Positions 8,095 to 13,818 of a DNA stretch of 14,436 bases are shown in pieces. A model generated the notes under the pieces. It made no database searches, was not told the DNA's origin, and worked only from the letters and a program-made list of their open reading frames with translations. Position 1 is the first letter of the stretch. Each line of letters starts with the position of its first letter. The stretch spans positions 1 through 14,436 of the forward strand of contig JASHQT010000129.1 in assembly GCA_030039005.1 (NCBI GenBank). The letters run 5' to 3'. Source of the stretch: Bryobacteraceae bacterium (GTDB lineage: Bacteria; Acidobacteriota; Terriglobia; Bryobacterales; Bryobacteraceae). A program made the position numbers and the translations under genes.

Positions 8095-8462
8095 GCGATA
8101 GCGGCTCCCGCGGTGTTGACAATTTCACACGCCAGGGGTGTTAGCGCCGCCGCCACCTGAGAGATGATGCTTTCGCTCGCTCCCAATTCCCGCAGCGTCT
8201 CCACCAGGTGCGCGGCCACCGCGTCGAAGTGCCGCTGCTCGATCCTCAAGCCGGCGTGGGCCTTGGACATCGCCGCGCCGGAGTATTGCTGGGGCCCTCC
8301 TAACGCCTGGGATAAAAACGCGAACTGGTGAGCCTTCAGCCGGGGCATTGCGGTGTCCTGAAAGAAGGGAGCGAGCAAGGGGACCGCCAGCGCCCGCTCG
8401 TAAAAGCGTTCTACCGTGGCGCGCACCGCCGGCGCACCGCCAATCTGATCGAACAACGTCAT
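8091..8462 (-). CDS. glbN: Group I truncated haemoglobin (trHbN type)
   Basis: 123 residues, full length for the 2-on-2 globin fold. The start at 8462 is fixed by an ATGA overlap with the nitrate reductase stop and by AGGAG nine bases upstream; a longer in-frame reading to 8555 lies inside the reductase gene and is basic, non-globin sequence. Alignment by eye with Mycobacterium HbN is clear: Tyr21 is the B10 tyrosine (VERFYERAL), Leu42 and Gln46 match E7 and E11 (RLKAHQ), ALGGP follows, and His69 is the proximal F8 histidine (SKAHAGLRI). Tyr B10 with Gln E11 is the distal pocket of trHbN proteins that turn nitric oxide and oxygen into nitrate. Its place between the nitrate and nitrite reductase genes suggests it destroys NO leaking from nitrite reduction and returns it as nitrate. 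A reductase for the globin is not encoded here. Confidence 0.95.
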   Translation of the reverse strand: MTLFDQIGGAPAVRATVERFYERALAVPLLAPFFQDTAMPRLKAHQFAFLSQALGGPQQYSGAAMSKAHAGLRIEQRHFDAVAAHLVETLRELGASESIISQVAAALTPLACEIVNTAGAAIA

Positions 8463-10723
8463 GATTCGGCTCTCCTTTCTCCGCCGTTTATTCTTTCTCC
8501 GTGCAACAGGCTTTCTCTTCCGTTCAACCGGCTGGGCACCACGCGAACGGCGCACTGCTTATAGTTCGGTTCCCGGGAAATCGGATCGAAGGCGCTTTGC
8601 GTGACTTCATTGACATTGGTTTCGTGGAAATGGAAGGGCATGAAAACCTGCCCCGGCGCGACGATTTCGGTGAGCCGCAGCTCGACGCCGGAAACGCGGC
8701 CGCGTTGCGAGAGAACATCCACGCGGTCATGGCTGCGCAGGCCGAGGCGTTGGGCGTCGCGCGGATTCATTTCCAGCCAGGCGCGCGGCGACAGACGCTC
8801 CAGAATCGGCACCTCGCGCGTTTTCGTGCGAGTGTGCCAGTGCTCCACGGTGCGTCCGGTATTCAAAATCAGCGGAAATTCCCGCCTGGGCTGCTCGGGG
8901 AAAGGCTCCCAATGAGCGGCGATGAACCTGGCGCGCCCGTCCTCGGTGGGGAAGCGGCCGTCGGCGTACAGGCGCGGCGCCGAGCTTCCGTCTTCCGGGA
9001 ATGGCCACTGTACGGCGCCCTGTTCCGCCAGCCGCTGATAGCTTATCCCTGAGTAATCGCACAAACGGCCGCGCGAAACTCGCCGCCATTCATTGAAAGC
9101 GTCCTCCACGGTTTGCCATCCGGAAAAAAGCTCCTCGCGGCAGCTCAGTTTTTCGGCGATCGCGAGGAAAATGTCGAAATCGGCTCGCGCCTCGCCGGGC
9201 GGCGCCACGGCCCGATTTACTTTGCTGACGCGGCGCTCTGAATTCGTGTAGGTGCCTTCCTTCTCGCCCCAAATCGCCGCGGGTAAAACAAGATCGGCCA
9301 GTTCTGTTGTGGGCGTGGGATGATAGCCGTCCTGCACCACCAGAAAATCCAGATTTGACAGCGCCTGCTGGAGCACCCCCTGGTTCGGGAAAGAAACCAG
9401 CGGATTGGTGGCGATAATCCACAAGCCGCGGATACTCTTCGCGAGCGCCGCTTCGATGATATCGGGGTAGGCCAAGCCCCTTTGGGACGGCAGCCGCACT
9501 TCGTCAATTCCCCACAGCTCCGTGAGCTCCCGCCGGTCTTTTGCGTCATCGAACTTGCGATATCCAGGCATGCTGGATGTAAATCCCGCTTCGCGCGTCC
9601 CCATGGCATTGCACTGGCCGGTGATGGAAAACGGCGCCGCGCCGGCGCGGCCGATGTGTCCCGTAAGTAACGCCAGATTGCAGATCGCGTTTACGGTGGC
9701 GGTTCCCAGCGTGCTGTGATTGACGCCCATGGTCCAGCCGATGAATCCGGCGCGAGCGCGTCCGTAAAGGAACGCGGTTTTGTAGAGGAGCTCCTGGCTC
9801 AGACCGGTGATTTCGGCCACACGCTCGGGCGTGTAGTATTCGAGAAAACGCGCCAGTTCCTCAAAGCCCGTGGTGTGCTGCCCGATGTACTCGCGGTCGA
9901 TCAGCCCGTGGCGAATCAGAATGTGCGCGATCCCGTTGGCGAGCGCCAGATCCGAACGCGGCTTCAGCGGCAGATGCAGATCCGCCAGCATCGCGGTTTT
10001 CGACACGCGCGGATCGGCGACGATCAGGGTCTTGCGCGGGTTGTTCTCGAGGTATTGGCAGAGAATCGGATGATTATCGGCGATGTTGGCGCCGATGAGC
10101 AGAACGACGTCGGCGGTTTCGAGATCCTCGTAGGCCCCTGGCGGGCCATCGCTGCCGAACGATTTCTTATAGCCCGAAACGGCGGTAGCCATGCACAGCG
10201 TGGTGTTCCCGTCGTAATTGCTGGTGCCGAAGCCGAGCTGCACCAGCTTGCCAAGCGCGTAGAATTCCTCCGTAACCAGTTGCCCGGTACTGAGCACGCC
10301 CAGCGATTGTGGGCCGTAGCGCGACTGTATCGCGCGGAACCGCTCGACCATGACGCCGAGCGCCTCGTCCCAACCAACCCGCACCAGTGTCCCGTTTTTT
10401 CGGAGCAGCGGGTACCGCGCCCGATTTTCCGCGGCGATGGTGTAATGCTCCGAGAGGCCTTTCGGGCACAGCTTGCCGCGATTCACCGGATGTGAGGCCA
10501 GCGGCCGGGACGCAACTGCGCGGCCATCCTTGACGCCCACCTCGATGCCGCAACCGACGGAACAATAGCCGCAGGTGGTCGGAACCCAATAATCGGGAAT
10601 CTTGTTGGCCGAGGTGTAGCCGGTGGTTTCGCCGCGCGCGTAGGCGTATTCGCGCTGCAACGTATCGACGCCCGCGGCGCGTTTCCAATTCAGAAGCTTC
10701 GAGCCGGCCAGCCTGGCGGTCAT
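8459..10723 (-). CDS. Cytoplasmic molybdopterin nitrate reductase, catalytic subunit (assimilatory NarB/NasA/NasC type)
   Basis: 754 residues. The ATG at 10723 overlaps the upstream stop as ATGA and has GGAAGGA seven bases before it; the open frame beyond it is shadow. The N-terminal [4Fe-4S] site is Cys51-x2-Cys54-x3-Cys58-x27-Cys86, ending in the LCPKG motif. Cys177 in NTTLCMATA is the likely molybdenum ligand, followed by the GSDGPPGAYEDLE stretch typical of the NapA/NarB group. Bis-MGD binding and the C-terminal cofactor domain are recognisable (TGQCNAMGTREAG; VEHWHTRTKTREVP; PFHFHETNVN). About 45 residues precede the first cysteine but hold no twin-arginine motif, so the enzyme should remain in the cytoplasm. 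The C-terminal BFD-like [2Fe-2S] domain of some NasA enzymes is missing. No NasB-type flavoprotein is nearby; the electron donor appears to be the DmsBC-like fusion encoded directly upstream. Formate dehydrogenase-like activity is the main alternative, but the neighbours argue against it. Confidence 0.93.
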   Translation of the reverse strand: MTARLAGSKLLNWKRAAGVDTLQREYAYARGETTGYTSANKIPDYWVPTTCGYCSVGCGIEVGVKDGRAVASRPLASHPVNRGKLCPKGLSEHYTIAAENRARYPLLRKNGTLVRVGWDEALGVMVERFRAIQSRYGPQSLGVLSTGQLVTEEFYALGKLVQLGFGTSNYDGNTTLCMATAVSGYKKSFGSDGPPGAYEDLETADVVLLIGANIADNHPILCQYLENNPRKTLIVADPRVSKTAMLADLHLPLKPRSDLALANGIAHILIRHGLIDREYIGQHTTGFEELARFLEYYTPERVAEITGLSQELLYKTAFLYGRARAGFIGWTMGVNHSTLGTATVNAICNLALLTGHIGRAGAAPFSITGQCNAMGTREAGFTSSMPGYRKFDDAKDRRELTELWGIDEVRLPSQRGLAYPDIIEAALAKSIRGLWIIATNPLVSFPNQGVLQQALSNLDFLVVQDGYHPTPTTELADLVLPAAIWGEKEGTYTNSERRVSKVNRAVAPPGEARADFDIFLAIAEKLSCREELFSGWQTVEDAFNEWRRVSRGRLCDYSGISYQRLAEQGAVQWPFPEDGSSAPRLYADGRFPTEDGRARFIAAHWEPFPEQPRREFPLILNTGRTVEHWHTRTKTREVPILERLSPRAWLEMNPRDAQRLGLRSHDRVDVLSQRGRVSGVELRLTEIVAPGQVFMPFHFHETNVNEVTQSAFDPISREPNYKQCAVRVVPSRLNGRESLLHGERINGGERRAES

Positions 10724-12312
10724 GCGGCCGTCCTTCCCACGCTGAACGCCGCGGCGATGTTTTTGGGAACGACCGACACAAAAAACAGCCAGCGGCCGAG
10801 CCATTCGCCCGCCAAAGCGATGCCGAGCGTCCCCGCGAGAGCCCCGCGCGAGTGCGCGCTCCAAGGCAGCAGAAAGCCCGCGGTCAGCAGAATGCCCAGC
10901 CGTGCGACAAACGCATTTTTCAGGTGTCCGGAAAGCAGCAGCGCGGAGGCGCGCAGCTCAAACTGCTCCGAGCGCGCGAGCCAGATGAACTTCAGCGCCT
11001 GCGTCAAAAGCTGTGCACCAGCGCCTAGCAATGCGGCGCGGCACAGCCACGGCCGATCGCCCGCGCCAAGAGCCGTGCCACCGAAAGCGCCCACAAAAAG
11101 CGGTCCGAGAAACAGCGCAGTGGAGAAGAACTCGGCGAGCGTATACGGGCTGCTCCAAGCCGGCCGCGCGCGAACCATATAAATGCGCGCGGAGCACAAT
11201 ACACCGATGGCACCGCAGAGCGCAGTCACCAGAGCGAGCGGCAGCAGAGGCGGCCAGCGCATCAGAACAACGCCCGCAAAGACGGAGGCCAATCCGGCGA
11301 ATACGGAAAGACTCAGCACCTCGCGGCTCAACCAGGATCGCCGCAGTCCCTTGAGCGCGCGCCAGGCGTACATGGGGCGACCCAGATGGAAGGTCGCCAT
11401 GCCGAGGCTCGCTCCCGCCACCGCCAGAGCGCCCAGAACGGATTGCCACGCAATCGCGGTCCGGTCGAACAGGCTCAACGCGGCGAGCGCCGCGAATGCA
11501 CCGGCCGCCAGTTGCGTGAGCACCAACATGAACACCAGCGGCCAATGCGGCTGCTCGGGTGTAATGCGCTGCGTATCGACACGCCCCGTGTCCGGCGACA
11601 GGTCCGCGGGCAGCGTGACACGCGTGGTGGAAATGCTGTCGTCGGCGGACGGCAGACCGGGCGCGTTAGCGCTCCAGTAGTCACGGCGCCATTCCGCCAC
11701 GTCCACGATCTCGATGGCAATGGCGCCTTCCGGACACGCTGACACGCACGCAGGCGCCATCCCGTCCTCCAGGCGGTGGTGACAGAGGTCGCATTTGCCC
11801 ACCACGCCGCGCTCAGCGTTAAATTGCGGGACACCATAAGAACAGTTCCACGTGCAGTACTGGCATCCGATACACGTGTCGGCGCTGTGAATCACTACGC
11901 CCGTTACGGGGTCTTTCCGGTAAGCTTCCACCGGGCAGCCGATCAGGCAGGACGGTTCCAGGCAGTGGTTGCAGCCCATCGACAGGTGGTAGCGCTGCAC
12001 GCTCGGATAATGGCCCCCTTCCAATTCGCCCACGCGCCGCCAGTTGATTCCGGCGGGGTTTCCATTCTGTTCGTTGCAAGCCACCACGCAGCATTTGCAG
12101 CCGATGCACTTCGTCATGTCGAAATGGAAGCGATACTGTTCGCCGGGCTGGAGAGCGCGCCCGGGAATCAACTCGCGCGGCTGTGCTCGGATGCGATCGT
12201 GCGCCGGTTCTCTGGCAGGCGCGATCACGCACACTAACGCGCTGCCCAGCAGCGGGAGGTCCACTGCATCGCGAGCAGGTGTTTCCAGATACACGTTCGC
12301 CGCTTGCGCCAT
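10720..12312 (-). CDS. Fused DmsB-like four-[4Fe-4S] ferredoxin and DmsC-like membrane anchor
   Basis: 530 residues from the ATG at 12312, which has AAGGAG five bases upstream; the TTG at 12333 is a poorer choice. Residues about 60-200 form a DmsB/NrfC-type ferredoxin with four cysteine quartets: 69/72/75/79, 114/117/122/126, 147/150/153/157 and 174/177/189/193. A polar linker (about 205-255) leads to a DmsC-like anchor with about eight hydrophobic segments between 259 and 512. Enzymes of the DMSO reductase family usually encode these two parts as separate genes. There is no Tat signal, so the iron-sulfur head should face the cytoplasm, matching the signal-less nitrate reductase that follows with an ATGA overlap. 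Inferred role: oxidise (mena)quinol in the membrane and pass electrons to the nitrate reductase. First gene of the operon; the 236-base region upstream probably holds the promoter. Confidence 0.92.
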   Translation of the reverse strand: MAQAANVYLETPARDAVDLPLLGSALVCVIAPAREPAHDRIRAQPRELIPGRALQPGEQYRFHFDMTKCIGCKCCVVACNEQNGNPAGINWRRVGELEGGHYPSVQRYHLSMGCNHCLEPSCLIGCPVEAYRKDPVTGVVIHSADTCIGCQYCTWNCSYGVPQFNAERGVVGKCDLCHHRLEDGMAPACVSACPEGAIAIEIVDVAEWRRDYWSANAPGLPSADDSISTTRVTLPADLSPDTGRVDTQRITPEQPHWPLVFMLVLTQLAAGAFAALAALSLFDRTAIAWQSVLGALAVAGASLGMATFHLGRPMYAWRALKGLRRSWLSREVLSLSVFAGLASVFAGVVLMRWPPLLPLALVTALCGAIGVLCSARIYMVRARPAWSSPYTLAEFFSTALFLGPLFVGAFGGTALGAGDRPWLCRAALLGAGAQLLTQALKFIWLARSEQFELRASALLLSGHLKNAFVARLGILLTAGFLLPWSAHSRGALAGTLGIALAGEWLGRWLFFVSVVPKNIAAAFSVGRTAA

Positions 12313-12391
12313 GAGCGCTCCTTGTCTCGACAAAAATGACGGTCATGCCGCAAATACACGGCGGCAGGCCACGACAGGGGCAATGGAAAAC

Positions 12392-12408
12392 GGCTCTAGC
12401 AAAGAGCC
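12392..12408 (-). repeat. Stem-loop in the nitrate operon leader (possible attenuator)
   Basis: A perfect six-base inverted repeat, GGCTCT at 12392-12397 and AGAGCC at 12403-12408, with a five-base loop. Read on the minus strand it is followed by GTTTTCC, so it looks like a weak intrinsic terminator about 80 bases ahead of the first start codon. Nitrate operons in some bacteria are controlled by leader attenuation, but the short T-run makes that only a possibility here. A DNA-binding site for a dimeric regulator would look the same. Confidence 0.35.
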
Positions 12409-12454
12409 ATACGGTGGGATGCGAACAGGGTCCCAAGTACTACGCCGGAAACCC

Positions 12455-12473
12455 GTTCGTTTCGCGAGCGAAC
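12455..12473. promoter_or_regulatory. Palindromic element in the nitrate operon upstream region
   Basis: GTTCG at 12455-12459 and CGAAC at 12469-12473 form an inverted repeat, and a nested TTCGC (12461-12465) / GCGAA (12468-12472) pair is also present. The symmetry and its position just downstream of a candidate -10 box make it a possible operator, but the local GC richness makes chance symmetry fairly likely. Confidence 0.25.
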
Positions 12474-12480
12474 TAGAGCC
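12473..12480. repeat. Second inverted copy of the leader repeat (CTAGAGCC)
   Basis: The eight bases CTAGAGCC at 12473-12480 are the exact reverse complement of GGCTCTAG at 12392-12399, 73 bases away. If both are transcribed they could pair and exclude the local stem-loop at 12392-12408. The copy directly abuts the candidate -10 element at 12481-12489, so it may instead lie at the promoter and act as a protein-binding site. Confidence 0.35.
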
Positions 12481-12489
12481 ACTATATCA
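12481..12489 (-). promoter_or_regulatory. Candidate extended -10 promoter of the nitrate operon
   Basis: Read on the minus strand the bases are TGATATAGT, matching an extended -10 element (TGnTATAAT with one mismatch). No good -35 box is seen at the normal distance, as is common for extended -10 promoters. It would start transcription near 12474, giving a leader of roughly 160 bases before the first gene at 12312. It is one of the few AT-rich spots between the MarR gene and the operon. Confidence 0.35.
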
Positions 12490-12548
12490 TGGACCGATGC
12501 AAAAGCATAGAGAAATCCGAGCCCGCGTGGAATTCCCGTGAATGTCCG

Positions 12549-13040
12549 TTAGCCGGCCCGCGCCTTTCCTCTCGCCGGTTGAATCGCCGCCGCAAGCGCC
12601 CGCATCAATTTGGGACCGCTACGGGTGAGTTCGATCTGGTGTTCCACGGATAGATCGCGCAGTATACGTTCGCCTTCGGCCGTCAATCGGATCAGCACTT
12701 CACGCCTGTCTTCGACGCCAGGCTCCCGCGCGACTCTCCCGCTTTTCACCAGGCGGTTGATCAGCTCTACCGCGCTGTGATGGCGGATTTGCAAACGCTC
12801 CGCGAGTTCTCCGATGGTCGGAGTCTTGCCTTTCGGCAGGCCTTTGATCGCCAGCAGAAGCTGGTGCTGTTGCGGCTCCAGCCCGTGAGCGCGCGCGGCA
12901 TCTTCGCTGTATCGCAGAAAGCGCCGGACCTGGTGGCGGAATTCGGAAAGGCTGCGATATGTGGCGAGCGGCAAATCGCGTTTGTGGGGGCCCGAAGCCT
13001 GTTTGGGATGGTTTCCGCGCCGGGAATTGTATCTCGTCAC
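12549..13040 (-). CDS. MarR-family transcriptional regulator
   Basis: 163 residues if the GTG at 13040 is used. No ATG exists near the domain start, and TTG at 12974 is the other option; neither has a strong ribosome-binding site, so the start is uncertain. The frame stays open to 13304 but that part underlies the divergent gene and is low in hydrophobic residues. The winged-helix domain is clear: dimerisation helix with QVRRFLRYSEDAAR (37-50), recognition region GELAERLQIRHHSAVELINRL (two pieces, 77-97), and the wing DRREVLIRLTAEGERIL (111-127). MarR proteins usually repress and respond to small ligands or oxidants. It sits 236 bases upstream of the nitrate operon on the same strand and 50 bases from a divergent NO-damage repair gene, so it is the obvious candidate regulator of one or both. 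A palindrome overlaps its start, compatible with autoregulation. Confidence 0.88.
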   Translation of the reverse strand: MTRYNSRRGNHPKQASGPHKRDLPLATYRSLSEFRHQVRRFLRYSEDAARAHGLEPQQHQLLLAIKGLPKGKTPTIGELAERLQIRHHSAVELINRLVKSGRVAREPGVEDRREVLIRLTAEGERILRDLSVEHQIELTRSGPKLMRALAAAIQPARGKARAG

Positions 13041-13051
13041 GATATATATTT
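13025..13051. promoter_or_regulatory. Imperfect palindrome between marR-type gene and ric, candidate operator
   Basis: Two 13-base arms (13025-13037 and 13039-13051) flank a central C at 13038 and match at 10 of 13 positions; the inner seven bases, ATCTCGT against ACGATAT, match at six. The element overlaps the proposed GTG start of the MarR gene and an AT-rich stretch that probably holds the ric promoter. MarR dimers bind palindromes of about this size, so autoregulation plus control of ric is a natural reading. No comparison with orthologous loci was possible. Confidence 0.35.
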
Positions 13052-13090
13052 GGCAGCCGGATTGCTCCCTTGGCTCGCCGAAAGGTCCAC

Positions 13091-13816
13091 ATGCAAAGCA
13101 TCTTGGAGAAAACTGTCGGGGAAATCGTCGCGGCCGATCCCGCGAGCGCACGGGTGTTTGAACAGCTGGGAATCGATTACTGCTGCGGGGGAAATCATTC
13201 GCTGAGTATAGCTTGCGCACGGGTGAGCGTGCCCGTCGAGACAGTGGCGTCGCTGCTCGAACAGTGCGCCGGTGAGGCCGATCCGGCTGTGCGGGACGAC
13301 GCACCCCTGGGGGAAGTCACGCGGCATATCGTCCAGCGGCATCACGCCTTTATTCGCGAGCAGTCGCCGCGGATTCAGGAACTGCTGGTGAAGGTCTGCG
13401 CCAGGCATGGGCCCGCGCACCCGGAGTTGTCGCGCTTCAAAGCTCTGTTCGAAACGCTGGTCTGCGAGCTCATGCAACATCTGATGAAAGAGGAGCGCAT
13501 CCTTTTCCCTTACATCGAGGCGCTGGGCGCAGGAGTTCTGCCGCGGGCGTGCTTTGGATCTGTCGAAAGCCCGATCGCCGTCATGACCGCGGAGCACGAA
13601 AGTGCCGGTGAGATTCTGGCAGCGATGCGGGCTCTCGCCGATGGATACCGGCCGCCTGCCGACGCTTGCGCGAGCTTTCAGGCCTTGTATCGCTCTCTGG
13701 AAGAATTCGAGCGTGACCTCCACTGGCACGTACATCTGGAGAACAATATCCTTTTCCCCCGCGCCATCGCACGGGAGCAGCAAGCACGCGCGAGCGCGAT
13801 ACTGGGGATGGAATAA
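13091..13816 (+). CDS. ric: RIC/YtfE/ScdA-type di-iron iron-sulfur cluster repair protein
   Basis: 241 residues from the ATG at 13091, preceded by AAAGG six bases upstream. The N-terminal ScdA_N/DUF542 domain is clear (TVGEIVAADP..ARVFEQLG, then DYCCGG with Cys31 and Cys32). A hemerythrin-like di-iron domain follows, with likely iron ligands His84 or His85, His130 and Glu134 (HLMKEERILFP), His169 (TAEHESAG), and His213 and Glu217 (HVHLENNILFPRA). YtfE/RIC proteins restore iron-sulfur clusters damaged by nitric oxide or peroxide, and have been reported to act on NO itself. It is divergent from the MarR regulator by 50 bases and two bases upstream of the YwiC-like gene. Next to a nitrite-reducing operon full of Fe-S enzymes (nitrate reductase, DmsB-like domain, NirB, NirD), a nitrosative-stress role is the natural reading. 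Confidence 0.95.
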   Translation: MQSILEKTVGEIVAADPASARVFEQLGIDYCCGGNHSLSIACARVSVPVETVASLLEQCAGEADPAVRDDAPLGEVTRHIVQRHHAFIREQSPRIQELLVKVCARHGPAHPELSRFKALFETLVCELMQHLMKEERILFPYIEALGAGVLPRACFGSVESPIAVMTAEHESAGEILAAMRALADGYRPPADACASFQALYRSLEEFERDLHWHVHLENNILFPRAIAREQQARASAILGME

Positions 13817-13818
13817 AC

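Noticed and set aside
9716..10495. A 259-codon + strand open frame opposite the nitrate reductase gene
   Set aside because: No domain pattern, no plausible ribosome-binding site, and it mirrors conserved codons of the nitrate reductase.
12390..12412. Sigma-54 (-24/-12) promoter ahead of the nitrate operon (TGGC...TTGC on the minus strand)
   Set aside because: The GG and GC elements are only a few bases apart instead of the required spacing of about ten, so it is not a sigma-54 promoter.
12497..12508. ATGC-AAAA-GCAT small palindrome upstream of the nitrate operon
   Set aside because: Four-base arms are expected by chance; it does not match NtrC, Fnr or NsrR sites.
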